Shown here in pieces: positions 8,921-18,342 of a stretch of 64,000 bases of DNA (position 1 is its first letter; each line of letters opens with the position of its first letter). Under the pieces are notes generated by a model. That model was given only the letters and a program-made list of their open reading frames with translations. It made no database searches and had not been told where the DNA came from. The stretch is from positions 310,001-374,000 of the forward strand of contig NZ_CP011994.1 of NCBI RefSeq assembly GCF_001632845.1. The letters run 5' to 3'. The stretch comes from Ectothiorhodospira sp. BSL-9 (GTDB taxonomy: Bacteria > Pseudomonadota > Gammaproteobacteria > Ectothiorhodospirales > Ectothiorhodospiraceae). The translations under genes were made by a program, and so were the position numbers.

Positions 8921-11220
8921 TTCCGGTTGTCCTCAGCACGCAGCTTGATCATGGCGTAGACACCCACCGCCGCCAGGGCCAGCACGACGATTTCGCCCAG
9001 GGTATCCAGGGCACGGAAGTCCACCAGGATGACGTTGACGATGTTGCGCCCGAAGCCCGAGGGTTCGCTCTCGCGGATGAAGTATTCCGAGATGCTCTCG
9101 GCATAGCGGGTGGACGACGCTGCCAGGGACAACAGGGCCATCATTGCCCCCACGGCCAGGGCCACTGCCGCGTCGCGGATGCGCAGCGCCTGGGGAGTCA
9201 GGTTGAGAAAGCCCGGCAAACGGAACAGCACCAGCACCAGCATGATGACCGTGAGGGTTTCCACCAGCACCTGGGTGATGCCCACGTCCGCCGCGCTGAA
9301 CAGCACATAGATCAGCGCTACGGAAAATCCGACCGCCCCCAGGGAGGCCACTGCCCCCAGTCGGGAGTGGGTGGTCACCGACACCAGGGCCGCCAGCAAC
9401 AGTACGGCGATGATGGCCAGCTCCTGGATGCGCACGCCAGCAAGACTCATCTGGATCTCCAGACCACCCGCGCGGGTGATGGCGAAGGTCACCAGGGCCA
9501 CGGTAGACAGCAGGATGGTCAGCAGGTAGTAGCGCAGGTAACCGTTCTGCAGCACGCGGGTCTGCCATTCGGAGATCGACACCAGACCCTCCATGCTCTT
9601 GTCGTAGGCCCGCTCGGGCCCGAAGCGCTTGAGGTCATCCATGAAGCCGGTGGCAGTGCGGAAACGCTCCCAGTTGAAGTAGATGGTCAGGCCCAGCACC
9701 AGGCTCAGCACACTGAGCATCAGCGGCAGGTTGAAGCCATGCCAGAGGCTCAGGTAGGTCTCCACCGGACTGCCATAGACCGCCCCGGCCGCCGCCGACA
9801 GCAGGCCACGATCCACCATGGCCACGCCCACACCGAACAACAGCCCCAGGGAGGCCAGCACGGCGGGACCTGCCAGCATGGCCGGGGGCGCCTCATGGTG
9901 AGGCGTCTTGGGCGTTTCCACCCGCGGCCCCCAGTAGGGCTTGATACCCACCACAGCGGCCACAGCCACCACGAGGATGGCCGAGGCCACCGTCAGCAGG
10001 GACAACAGACCCGACAGGCTCGGGGCATCCAGGACGGCCTCAAAGAGAAGCTCCTTGGCCACGAACCCGAACATGGGAATCACCCCGCCCAGCGACAGGG
10101 CGGCGATGGCGGCAAAGGTGGCGGTAATGGGCAAGGCATGGCGCAAGCCACCCGTTTGCAGGAAGTCCTTGCAGCCTGCCTCGTGGTCCAGGATGCCGGC
10201 GATCAGGAACAGCGCGCCCTTGTACAGGGAGTGGGCCACCAGGAAGGCCATGGCGGCCATGATGGCGGTGTCCGTGCCCACGCCGATGAGCATGGTCAGC
10301 GTGCCCAGGGCCATCACCGTGGAGTAGGCCAGCACCTGCTTGACGCCCGTGGAGCGGATGGACATGAACACGCCGGTGAACATGGTGAGTGCGCCGAACA
10401 CCCCCAGCAGGATCAGCCACAGGTCAGTAGCCCCCAGGGAGGGGTTCAGACGGGCCATCAGGTAGACACCGGCCTTGACCATGGTGGCCGAGTGCAGATA
10501 GGCGGATACCGGCGTGGGCGCCGCCATGGCGCGGGGCAACCAGAAGTGGAACGGCACCTGGGCCGACTTGGTGAAGCACCCCAGCAACACCAGCAGAACG
10601 ATGGCCACGTACCAGCCATGATCCCGGAGGGCATCACCGGAAGAGAGGATTTCCGAGAGCTCGTAGCTGCCCGTGACCACCGCCATCATCACCAGACCGG
10701 TGAGCAGCGCCAGCCCGCCACCCACGGTGACGAACAGCCCCTGCAGGGCACTGCGCCGCGCCGTGGCGTCCTCGTGATTGAAGCCGATCAGCAGGTAGGA
10801 GGTGATGCTGGTCAGTTCCCAGAAGACGAAAAGGGAGATCAGGTTGTCGGACAGCACCAGGCCCAGCATGGAGGCCATGAAGGAAAGGATGAGCACATAG
10901 AACCGACCCAGATCCTTATGCCCTTCCAGGTAGCGCCCGGCATAGGCCACGATGAAGAAGCCGATCCCGGAGATCAGCAGGGCAAACAGCAGACTCAGGC
11001 CATCCACCAGGAACGAGAGCTGGATATCCAGCCCCGGCACCCAGGGATAACTGATGACAATGGATTCACCACTCCCCACCGCCGGCAGGAAAGAGAGGAA
11101 ATAAAGGAATAGCGCAGCCGGCAGGATGGCCAGTACCCAGCCACTGTTCAGGCCGGTCTGACGATGGACCGCGGGGGCGACGGTGGCTAGCAGAAAACCG
11201 GATAGGATAGCGAGCAGCAT
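8917..11220 (-). CDS. mnhA: Na+/H+ antiporter subunit A (MnhA/MrpA)
   Basis: The 767-residue subunit is the largest of the Mrp complex and opens the operon. It has the NuoL-like proton channel core ([57 protein letters not shown]) followed by a C-terminal DUF4040/MbhE-like extension (about residues 560-760). Mrp exports Na+ in exchange for H+ and supports growth at high pH or salt. The gene order A-B-C-D-E-F-G and its overlaps indicate one transcription unit. Confidence 0.95.
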   Translation of the reverse strand: MLLAILSGFLLATVAPAVHRQTGLNSGWVLAILPAALFLYFLSFLPAVGSGESIVISYPWVPGLDIQLSFLVDGLSLLFALLISGIGFFIVAYAGRYLEGHKDLGRFYVLILSFMASMLGLVLSDNLISLFVFWELTSITSYLLIGFNHEDATARRSALQGLFVTVGGGLALLTGLVMMAVVTGSYELSEILSSGDALRDHGWYVAIVLLVLLGCFTKSAQVPFHFWLPRAMAAPTPVSAYLHSATMVKAGVYLMARLNPSLGATDLWLILLGVFGALTMFTGVFMSIRSTGVKQVLAYSTVMALGTLTMLIGVGTDTAIMAAMAFLVAHSLYKGALFLIAGILDHEAGCKDFLQTGGLRHALPITATFAAIAALSLGGVIPMFGFVAKELLFEAVLDAPSLSGLLSLLTVASAILVVAVAAVVGIKPYWGPRVETPKTPHHEAPPAMLAGPAVLASLGLLFGVGVAMVDRGLLSAAAGAVYGSPVETYLSLWHGFNLPLMLSVLSLVLGLTIYFNWERFRTATGFMDDLKRFGPERAYDKSMEGLVSISEWQTRVLQNGYLRYYLLTILLSTVALVTFAITRAGGLEIQMSLAGVRIQELAIIAVLLLAALVSVTTHSRLGAVASLGAVGFSVALIYVLFSAADVGITQVLVETLTVIMLVLVLFRLPGFLNLTPQALRIRDAAVALAVGAMMALLSLAASSTRYAESISEYFIRESEPSGFGRNIVNVILVDFRALDTLGEIVVLALAAVGVYAMIKLRAEDNRK

Positions 11221-11436
11221 GGCGATCTATTTCGGCGATGTGACGCGGTCCATAACGTTCAGACTGACAAGGACCCCGCGCCGCGACAATGGCTGTCTGC
11301 GGCTGCCTTTCTCCTTTCGGTTGCAGGTGTATGGATCATGTGCCCGGGAATTCCCCAACCCGATCCCACTGTGGACCGGGCGCCCAGCAGCCCGGGCAGG
11401 CTGCCCACTCAAGGTTGAAGATGCTAGAACATGTCC

Positions 11437-11450
11437 TAGATCAAAATCAA
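11437..11450 (-). promoter_or_regulatory. Possible FNR/CRP-family binding site upstream of the mrp operon
   Basis: Read on the minus strand the site is TTGATTTTGATCTA, matching the FNR consensus TTGAT-N4-ATCAA at 8 of 10 positions. It lies about 217 bases before the mnhA start in a 268-base stretch without a convincing gene. It is far from the start codon and may be chance. Confidence 0.3.
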
Positions 11451-11488
11451 TCGTTTTAATGCGCCGCATCAATGGCGAGAGGGGGTCA

Positions 11489-12193
11489 TCAATCTATCCA
11501 TCCCGACTGACGGCGCCGCAGGCGGACCCGGGTGAGCAGGATCCCCAGGATCAGACTGCCAATGGCCACGCCGCCGCCGTAGAGGAACCAGTTCAGACGC
11601 TCATCACCCCGCAACGCGCGGTTCTCATCCAGCAGATCGCTCACCCGCTGCTGCTCCTGGGACAGGCTCTGGCGCAGCTCCTCGTTCTCCCTGGCCGTCT
11701 CCAGGGGCTCGGCCGCCACCTCCCGCAGATTGTCCAGCTCCGCCTCCAGGTCGGCCACGAGCGCCGCCAGGGATTCCGCACGCTCGGATTCCTCATCCCG
11801 TTCATCACGCAATGCCTGGAGGCGGTCATTGAGCCCATCCCGCTCGGCAGCCAGCGACTGAACCCGATCACGGGCGTCCGACAACTGCTCCCGGGCGTGC
11901 GGCCTGTCCATGAGATAGCGAGTCTGCACCCAGCCTTCCGTGCCGCCGGAGGTACGGATCAACGTGTAATCCCCATCCTCATCAAGCACCGTGACCCGCG
12001 TGCCGCTGGACAGGAAGGTCAGGATACGGTGCTGCAGGGTCTGGCCGCGGCGAACATCCACTTCCAGTTCATCGCTGATATACGCGGTGGACTGAGCCAT
12101 GGCAGGTGGCGAGACCACCAGCGTCAGGGATAAAGCCACGGCACAGACGGAACCAGCAAGCAAGGCGCGTTTCACGGAATCATCCTTCTGCAT
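11489..12193 (-). CDS. SH3-domain, coiled-coil membrane protein (TIGR04211/YgiM type)
   Basis: The 234-residue protein has an N-terminal signal sequence (about residues 8-34), a bacterial SH3 domain (about 36-98, ending GGTEGWVQTRYLMDR), a long Glu/Arg-rich coiled coil (about 100-195) and a single C-terminal membrane helix followed by a basic tail (RVRLRRRQSGW). This order is that of the TIGR04211 family, with the SH3 domain in the periplasm. The biological role is not established. Confidence 0.8.
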   Translation of the reverse strand: MQKDDSVKRALLAGSVCAVALSLTLVVSPPAMAQSTAYISDELEVDVRRGQTLQHRILTFLSSGTRVTVLDEDGDYTLIRTSGGTEGWVQTRYLMDRPHAREQLSDARDRVQSLAAERDGLNDRLQALRDERDEESERAESLAALVADLEAELDNLREVAAEPLETARENEELRQSLSQEQQRVSDLLDENRALRGDERLNWFLYGGGVAIGSLILGILLTRVRLRRRQSGWID

Positions 12194-12262
12194 TGACCAA
12201 ACACAAAATTCGTGGAGACTTGTCAGAGTCCAACATCATAACCATCACGGATCTTCCTGCCC

Positions 12263-12694
12263 ATGCCCGATCAAGAACCCGCCAATCTTTCACCCCGGGA
12301 AGCCTACGACATGCTCCAGTCCGACCCCAAGGCCCTGCTGGTGGATATTCGCTCCAGCATGGAGTTCCTGTTCGTCGGGCATCCGGTCGGCGCCGTACAC
12401 ATCCCCTGGATGGACGAACCGGACTGGACCCTGAACCCCCGCTTTACCACGGAGGTACGCAAACTGCTCCTGGGAGGCGCCTCCGGGCAGCATCAGGGCG
12501 ACGGCGGCGCGCCGGTCATCCTGATCTGCCGCAGCGGCAAGCGCTCCCTGGAGGCTGGTCGCGTCCTTCTGGAAGACGGCCTGCCCAGGGTTTTCCACGT
12601 GGGGGAGGGTTTCGAAGGCGACCTCAACGACAAGCACCAGCGTTCCAGCATGGGTGGCTGGCGCTACCACGGCCTGCCCTGGGAGCAGTGCTGA
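12263..12694 (+). CDS. Rhodanese-like domain protein
   Basis: This 143-residue protein is a single rhodanese domain. The active-site loop is VILICRSGKRSLEAG, with the catalytic cysteine in CRSGKRS, so persulfide carriage or sulfurtransfer is plausible. The N-terminal half has the characteristic LVDIRSSMEF segment. The stop is 6 bases from the convergent membrane-protein gene, leaving no room for a terminator. Confidence 0.9.
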   Translation: MPDQEPANLSPREAYDMLQSDPKALLVDIRSSMEFLFVGHPVGAVHIPWMDEPDWTLNPRFTTEVRKLLLGGASGQHQGDGGAPVILICRSGKRSLEAGRVLLEDGLPRVFHVGEGFEGDLNDKHQRSSMGGWRYHGLPWEQC

Positions 12695-12700
12695 AGCCCA

Positions 12701-14200
12701 TCAATCCCCTGGCCCGCCCTCTGGCGGCCTTTTCCCGCCCCCGGGGACGGCTTGGGGCGAATCCGGGGGGGGCGTGATCACGGCCAGGGGCTTCTCTGGC
12801 CCTGATCGGGACGCGCGCGCACGCTGCACGGTCCGCTCGATCCACACCGGGATGAAGATCCACAACTCGTAGATAGCCAGCAGCAGGCGGCCCAGCAGGG
12901 TCACACCCCAGGACAGCCAAAGCAGCAGTGCGGAAAGGATTTCCAGCAGGAAGACCGCCAGGGTTCCGGTCACCACACCCAGGGCCTGCATGAACATCTG
13001 CACCGGCACCGCCCCCAGGGAGAGGACGAAGGTGAGCAACAGACCCAGCAGCAGGAGCGTGAGCGTGGAGAGCCAATCCAGCGCCGGCAGCAGCATGTCC
13101 GGCTCTCCCTGCAGCAACAGCCCCATAGCGTCCTCCTGAGCCATGTAGAGCCCCCGACTGGCTGCCAGTGAGCCACTGAGCACGGCCACGGTCACCAGCA
13201 CCACCATCCCCGCCAGATAAAAGCGACGCCTCACGCGGGGCTCAACACCACCAAAAGCCGGAATCATGCGGGTCACTTGCCGGGTCTCGCTCATCATGGC
13301 CCCGGCAAACACCGCCATGAAGATCAGCAGCGCCACTGCCAGCTGACTCAAGGCCACCCCACCCCCCGGGGGCAGACCGCCCAGCACCTCCCACATGGGG
13401 CGCTCCAGCAGGTGAAACAGCACCACACCACACAGAGCCAGCAACCCCAGGAGAAAACTGCTGAACACCAGCACCCCCGTGGAAGCCAGGGTGAGGCTGC
13501 GGGAAGGTACCCGCCCCTGCTGGAGGTGTTGAAAACGCATCACCACCTCGTCGATGCGGCGGGCGTGATCACGCACCCCCCGCACGGAGCGGTCCAGCTG
13601 ACCCAGTTGATCACTCAACTCACGCCAGGCCGGCAGCAACCCCCGCAAGGCTTCAATGCGATCCCGACTGGCGCGGCGATATTCCTCCAGGGCGTCACGC
13701 GCCGAACGCGCCAGGGAGTCATGCATCTCTTCCAGCACCTGACTCACCCGCGGATCTCCCTTGGGCGGAGCCGCCGCCAGGGCATTGGCCGTGCGCACCC
13801 ACGACGGCTCTTCAGGCACCTGGTCCTGGGCCGTGTGATAGTCCCGCTCCAGCTGACTGATCTGCTCATTGATGCGACGCTGCAGGGCCGGATACCCCCC
13901 CAGATCCCGGTTCACGCGGGCATGAATGGCCTGATACTCCTGTTCGAAGCGCCCCTCCAGACGCCGAGCCTCCACGCCGCGCAGGTAATCACGCCGCCAC
14001 CGCTGCAACCTCTGCGCTCGCCGCCCAACGCCCCTGCCCGCATGGCGTAACAGGGATGACAGCATCCTGGCCAGTGCCCGAATGACCCGCTCGGCCTGCT
14101 CACGAGCCAGGTAGGCCAGCGGTATCAGGACCACCAGCCAGATAAAGATGGAAAGGCTCAAGCTGTCGGCCCAAAGGCCGATCAGTCCATCAGGACTCAT
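12701..14200 (-). CDS. Large membrane protein with long cytoplasmic or periplasmic helical region, function unknown
   Basis: I do not recognise this 499-residue protein. It begins with one membrane helix (about residues 15-33), continues with about 200 residues of Arg/Glu/Gln-rich, probably coiled-coil sequence (about 40-235), then several hydrophobic helices (about 240-270, 288-310, 330-350, 380-450) and a Pro/Gly-rich polar tail. The architecture suggests a structural or mechanosensing membrane protein rather than an enzyme. It is not in an obvious operon. Confidence 0.7.
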   Translation of the reverse strand: MSPDGLIGLWADSLSLSIFIWLVVLIPLAYLAREQAERVIRALARMLSSLLRHAGRGVGRRAQRLQRWRRDYLRGVEARRLEGRFEQEYQAIHARVNRDLGGYPALQRRINEQISQLERDYHTAQDQVPEEPSWVRTANALAAAPPKGDPRVSQVLEEMHDSLARSARDALEEYRRASRDRIEALRGLLPAWRELSDQLGQLDRSVRGVRDHARRIDEVVMRFQHLQQGRVPSRSLTLASTGVLVFSSFLLGLLALCGVVLFHLLERPMWEVLGGLPPGGGVALSQLAVALLIFMAVFAGAMMSETRQVTRMIPAFGGVEPRVRRRFYLAGMVVLVTVAVLSGSLAASRGLYMAQEDAMGLLLQGEPDMLLPALDWLSTLTLLLLGLLLTFVLSLGAVPVQMFMQALGVVTGTLAVFLLEILSALLLWLSWGVTLLGRLLLAIYELWIFIPVWIERTVQRARASRSGPEKPLAVITPPPDSPQAVPGGGKRPPEGGPGD

Positions 14201-14385
14201 GCAAAACTCCCAAATGCCCGTGTGTCGGAGTTGAGATCCGGTGACACCTTCGGGGCACGCTGTGATCGAATGGGCCCCGATTATGGGGCATCAGGGCGCC
14301 GCTTGGGCAGTCTCTAAAGTTTTCTCCCACCATGCCGCTAAGACGAGAGAGAAGCCTTGACCACGGACACCAAGAGAACGCCCCC

Positions 14386-14709
14386 ATGAACCGAAGCCAC
14401 CTGGAACAGCAAGCTGGCGCCCAGTACGCACCGTATCGTGAGTTCCCCGAAATGAAGGCCGGGGCCGCGGTACTGGGCTTTCTCCCCGCATTCAAGGACA
14501 TCAACACCCATGAAACCCACCTGTCCGTAAACGACGACGGCAGCCTGGCACTCATCCATCTGCTGGACGGACTGCCCGACCACTGGGTGGTGGAGCGCGA
14601 CGAGCAGGGCCGCATCACCGCCCTGAAGGACGGCATCGTCGCCGGCTTCATGCGTCAGGGCCGTTTTTTCACGCGCTCGCAGCTGGCGCAGCTGCGCTGG
14701 GACGCCTGA
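14386..14709 (+). CDS. Conserved-looking small protein, unknown function
   Basis: The 107-residue product has no signal peptide or membrane helix and no motif I recognise. Codon use matches neighbours. An upstream in-frame start at 14332 would add 18 residues of unconvincing sequence, so MNRSHLEQQ was chosen. It precedes fabA on the same strand by 78 bases. Confidence 0.6.
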   Translation: MNRSHLEQQAGAQYAPYREFPEMKAGAAVLGFLPAFKDINTHETHLSVNDDGSLALIHLLDGLPDHWVVERDEQGRITALKDGIVAGFMRQGRFFTRSQLAQLRWDA

Positions 14710-14787
14710 CCCCGGGCCCCTGGGGCTTGTGCCTCCCCACCGAATCCGTTCCAATAGGCCGCTCCCTACTGGATCGACCAACCCCCA

Positions 14788-15300
14788 ATGCGAAAAAACA
14801 GCTACGAGCGCGACGAACTCCTCCAATGCGGCCACGGCGAGATGTTTGGCCCGGGCAACGCCCAGCTCCCTGTACCCAACATGCTCATGATGGATCGCGT
14901 GACCCACATCAGCGACGAGGGCGGGGCCTTCGGCAAGGGTGAAATGCGCGCCGAGCTGGATATCAACCCCGACCTGTGGTTCTTCGGCTGCCACTTCCCC
15001 GGCGACCCGGTGATGCCGGGCTGCCTGGGCCTGGATGCCATGTGGCAGTTGGTGGGTTTCTATCTGGCCTGGATCGGCAACCCCGGCCGGGGCCGCGCCC
15101 TGGGCGTGGGCGAAGTGAAATTCACGGGCCAGGTCCTGCCCACAGCCGGCAAGGTGGACTACCAGGTGGACGTCAAGCGTGTGATCACCCGCAAGCTGGT
15201 GCTGGGCATCGCTGATGGCCAGGTATTCGTGGACGGCCGCCTGATCTACACCGCCAAGGATCTGCGCGTGGGCCTGTTCACCTCCACCGACGGCTTCTAG
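14788..15300 (+). CDS. fabA: 3-hydroxyacyl-[acyl-carrier-protein] dehydratase / isomerase FabA
   Basis: FabA dehydrates 3-hydroxyacyl-ACP and isomerises trans-2- to cis-3-decenoyl-ACP, feeding unsaturated fatty acid synthesis. The 170-residue hot-dog-fold protein carries the active-site sequence [19 protein letters not shown], with catalytic His69 and Asp83. Length and sequence match the E. coli type closely. A fabB gene, its usual partner, is not adjacent. Confidence 0.97.
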   Translation: MRKNSYERDELLQCGHGEMFGPGNAQLPVPNMLMMDRVTHISDEGGAFGKGEMRAELDINPDLWFFGCHFPGDPVMPGCLGLDAMWQLVGFYLAWIGNPGRGRALGVGEVKFTGQVLPTAGKVDYQVDVKRVITRKLVLGIADGQVFVDGRLIYTAKDLRVGLFTSTDGF

Positions 15301-15309
15301 GCTCCGGCC

Positions 15310-15741
15310 TTGGACCCGCGCGCCGTCGAAGCCTCTTTCGAGTTCAACCCGGCGACCGTCGCGCGTCTGCGCAGTCAGTGGCTGGCTTTGATGGAAACCA
15401 GTCTCTGGGGGGATTTGAAGACCTCGAAGATCGGCACCCTGCCCCGTTTGCGCAAGCGCTGGCTGGAACTGGGCGAGAACCTGGCCTCCCTCACCCGCGA
15501 CCGGCGCTGGATCCCGCAGCCCCGGGAACGGGTCAAGGGGGCCATGGCCGCGAGCCTGAACCTGCGCGATAGCCTTCTGCACGTGGAGCGCAGCCTGCAA
15601 GTCCTGGACGGCGGCGAGGACTTTGCCGCCTTCGAGAAGGATGTGCTGCAATTTCGCCAGGAACTGCTGCAATTCATGGAACATCATGAGAAGGCATGGG
15701 GCGACTTGCTGGAGACCCAGTACGACCAGCCGGAGGAGTGA
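15310..15741 (+). CDS. Hypothetical protein downstream of fabA
   Basis: The 143-residue, mostly helical soluble protein starts with TTG ten bases after the fabA stop. The next Met in frame would be at 15391, giving a product of 116 residues. I recognise no domain. Close spacing suggests cotranscription with fabA, but a role in lipid synthesis is only a guess. Confidence 0.55.
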   Translation: MDPRAVEASFEFNPATVARLRSQWLALMETSLWGDLKTSKIGTLPRLRKRWLELGENLASLTRDRRWIPQPRERVKGAMAASLNLRDSLLHVERSLQVLDGGEDFAAFEKDVLQFRQELLQFMEHHEKAWGDLLETQYDQPEE

Positions 15742-15814
15742 ACTCCTCCAACCCGTGTCCGATTGACCTGGCACCGCCCTTCAAGCACGATCGGGAGAGA
15801 TCCCCCATCCGGTG

Positions 15815-17257
15815 ATGCCCGTGGGCCAGGAAATCGACAACACCCGCTTTACCCCCCGTGACGCCGAGCGGTTTCGGGAACGCGTGGCCCAGGAGACGCG
15901 CCTGGCCAGGGAGATGGCCAGGCAAGGCGACTTCGAATCCGGTGACCCCATGGCCGGATTCGAGATCGAGGCCTGGCTGGTGACCCCCGACGAGTTACCC
16001 GCCAGCCTCAACGAGCGCTTTCTGGCCCGCTTCGACGACCCCATGGCCACCCCGGAACTGGCCAGTTTCAACGTGGAACTCAACACCGAGGCCCACTCTC
16101 TCTGCGGGCGCGTGCTGTCCGCCCTGCATCAGGAGATCCGTACCACCTGGGAACGGGCCTGCGATACCGCCGAATCCCTGGACGCCCATTTCCTCATGAT
16201 GGGCATCCTGCCCACCCTCACGCCCAGTGACCTGTGCCTGGACAACATGTCCGCCATGAAACGTTATCGGGCCCTGAACCGACAGGTGTTCCAGTCCCGC
16301 GAGGGCCGGCCGGTGCACCTGGACATCAACGGCCGGGAACACCTGGTGCATGACCACAAGGATGTGATGCTGGAGGCCGCCACCACGTCTTTCCAGATTC
16401 ACCTGCAAACCCCGCTGGAAGTGGCCCACCGGGTGTACAACGCCGCCATCGCGGTCTCTGCCCCCATGGTGGCGCTGAGCGCCAATGCTCCTTACCTGTT
16501 CGGCAAGGACCTGTGGGAAGAGACGCGCATCCCGGTGTTTGAACAGGCGGTGGAGGTGGGGGGCTTTCAGGATGCCGCACGCGGACCCATGCGCCGCGTG
16601 AGCTTCGGCTCCGGGTATGCCCGGGAGTCCATCATGGAGTGCTTCCGGGAGAACCTGGACCACTTCCCTCCTCTGCTGCCCATGTGTGGCGACACACCGC
16701 CGGAGGCCTTTTCCCATCTGCGCCTGCACAATGGCACCATCTGGCGCTGGAACCGGCCGCTGATCGGGTTCGGCCCCAGCGGCAGACCTCATATCCGCAT
16801 CGAGCACCGCGTCATGCCCGCGGGCCCCACGCTCACGGACAGCATTGCCAATGCGGCCTTCTTTTACGGGCTGGTGGAGGACCTGGTGAGCACCGCCGGC
16901 GGTGCCGAGGCCCTGCTTGACTTCGCCACCGCCAAGGACAATTTCTACCTGGCCGCCCAACATGGCCTGGAGGCGCATCTGCACTGGAATTCAAAGGACC
17001 GCATCAGCGCCCGGGAATTGATCCTCAAGGACCTGCTACCCAGGGCCCGCCGCGGCCTGCAGCATCTGGGCGTGGCCCAGGCCGACGCCCACCACTATCT
17101 GGAGGTGGTTGCCGAACGGGTGCAGGCCCGCGCCACCGGCAGTCATTGGCAAAGGGCCTGGGTCAAGGCTCATGGTCGGGACATGGCGGGCCTGACCCGG
17201 GCCTACCGCCTCCAGCAGATGACCGACGAACCAGTCCACCAATGGCCCCTGCCATAA
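15815..17257 (+). CDS. GCS2-family carboxylate-amine ligase (glutamate-cysteine ligase-like)
   Basis: The 480-residue protein belongs to the glutamate-cysteine ligase type 2 fold (GAGFEIEAWL near residue 48, a glutamate-rich active-site strand, and HIRIEHRVMPAGPT near 327-340). Such ATP-dependent ligases join an amino acid to a carboxylate; the exact substrates cannot be read from sequence. The ATG at 15815 has a GGGAGAGA ribosome site upstream. The gene is followed after 10 bases by an M14-type deacylase, suggesting a linked make-and-break pathway for an amide. Confidence 0.75.
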   Translation: MPVGQEIDNTRFTPRDAERFRERVAQETRLAREMARQGDFESGDPMAGFEIEAWLVTPDELPASLNERFLARFDDPMATPELASFNVELNTEAHSLCGRVLSALHQEIRTTWERACDTAESLDAHFLMMGILPTLTPSDLCLDNMSAMKRYRALNRQVFQSREGRPVHLDINGREHLVHDHKDVMLEAATTSFQIHLQTPLEVAHRVYNAAIAVSAPMVALSANAPYLFGKDLWEETRIPVFEQAVEVGGFQDAARGPMRRVSFGSGYARESIMECFRENLDHFPPLLPMCGDTPPEAFSHLRLHNGTIWRWNRPLIGFGPSGRPHIRIEHRVMPAGPTLTDSIANAAFFYGLVEDLVSTAGGAEALLDFATAKDNFYLAAQHGLEAHLHWNSKDRISARELILKDLLPRARRGLQHLGVAQADAHHYLEVVAERVQARATGSHWQRAWVKAHGRDMAGLTRAYRLQQMTDEPVHQWPLP

Positions 17258-17267
17258 CGGCAATCCC

Positions 17268-18284
17268 ATGCTCAGGTACCACGACACACTCCCCGAAGGC
17301 TTCACCCAGACCCCACCCGGGCAGATCCACGAACTGCTACCGGAGCCCACTCTGATTCACCTTCAGGGTCGGCGCGAGCCGCCGCTGTTCATCTCCGTGC
17401 TATTGCACGGCAACGAGCCTGTGGGCCTGCAGGCCGTTCAGGCCCTGCTGCGAGACCTGCCCGCTGCCGGCTTGCCGCGCTCCCTCTACCTCTTTGTGGG
17501 CAATGTGCAGGCCGCCGCGCAGGGCGTGCGTCGCCTGCCGGGCCAGCCTGACTTCAACCGCGTCTGGCCCGGCACCGAGCATCCGGAATGCGCGGAAACC
17601 GCCCTGATGCGCCAGGTGGTGGATACCGTGACCCAGGGGCCGCTGTTCGCCAGCGTGGACGTGCACAACAACACCGGCCTGAACCCGCACTACGCCTGCG
17701 TGAACCGGCTGGACAACCGCTTCCTGCAGCTGGCCACCCTGTTTGGCCGGACCGTGGTGTACTTCATTCGCCCCCGGGGCGTGCAGTCCATGGCCCTGGC
17801 CGCCCACTGCCCGGCGGTCACCCTGGAATGCGGCAAACCGGAGGACGCCCATGGCATCGAGCATGCCCGGGATTACCTCCACGCCTGCCTCAACCTGGCG
17901 GACATCCCCGACTCTCCGGTGGCCCACCACGACCTGGATCTGTTCCACACGGTTGCCCAGGTGAAGATCCCAGACTCGGTGAAGATCAGTTTCACCCCTG
18001 GCGAGGCGGAGCTGATCTTCGACCCGGACCTGGACCACATGAACTTTCGGGAACTGCCATCGGGCACCGTGCTGGCCAGGGTCAATTCAAAACAGCAGCT
18101 GCGCCTGGTGGCCCACGATGAGCAGGGCGTGGACGTCACCCCCCGCTACTTCGAAACCATCCGCGACCGCCTCGTCCTCACCCGCCGGGTGATGCCTTCC
18201 ATGCTCACCCTGGACGAGACCATCATCCGCCAGGACTGTCTGTGCTACCTGATGGAGCGCATGTCACCCCCAACCAGCCGTTAG
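17268..18284 (+). CDS. Succinylglutamate desuccinylase/aspartoacylase-type M14 metallopeptidase
   Basis: The 338-residue protein has zinc-ligand motifs of the M14 AstE/AspA group: LLHGNEPVGLQAV (His and Glu) and ASVDVHNNTGLNPHYAC (His). These enzymes remove an acyl group from an amino acid or related amine. It is cotranscribed with the GCS2-like ligase. It is not the arginine-succinyltransferase pathway AstE by context, since no other ast gene is present. Confidence 0.8.
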   Translation: MLRYHDTLPEGFTQTPPGQIHELLPEPTLIHLQGRREPPLFISVLLHGNEPVGLQAVQALLRDLPAAGLPRSLYLFVGNVQAAAQGVRRLPGQPDFNRVWPGTEHPECAETALMRQVVDTVTQGPLFASVDVHNNTGLNPHYACVNRLDNRFLQLATLFGRTVVYFIRPRGVQSMALAAHCPAVTLECGKPEDAHGIEHARDYLHACLNLADIPDSPVAHHDLDLFHTVAQVKIPDSVKISFTPGEAELIFDPDLDHMNFRELPSGTVLARVNSKQQLRLVAHDEQGVDVTPRYFETIRDRLVLTRRVMPSMLTLDETIIRQDCLCYLMERMSPPTSR

Positions 18285-18289
18285 AGGGC

Positions 18290-18317
18290 CTGGGGACGGA
18301 TTTAAATCCGTCCCCAG
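18290..18317. repeat. Perfect 28-bp palindrome between convergent genes
   Basis: Bases 18290-18303 and 18304-18317 are exact reverse complements, centred on TTTAAA, with GGGGACGG arms. It lies six bases after the M14 gene stop and 25 bases before the end of the convergent peptidase gene. It belongs to the same general class as the GGGGACAG repeats at 3807 and 58138. Confidence 0.85.
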
Positions 18318-18342
18318 TGGGACTTGTACTGCGGGAGTCCCC

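Noticed and set aside
9367-11112. A 581-residue open frame opposite mnhA.
   Set aside because: It is antisense to a confident Mrp subunit and has repetitive His/Gln/Gly composition without a fold signature.
11227-11472. An 81-residue frame in the stretch between mnhA and the SH3 protein gene.
   Set aside because: It has no ribosome site, no motif and a mixed composition. The region is more likely regulatory.
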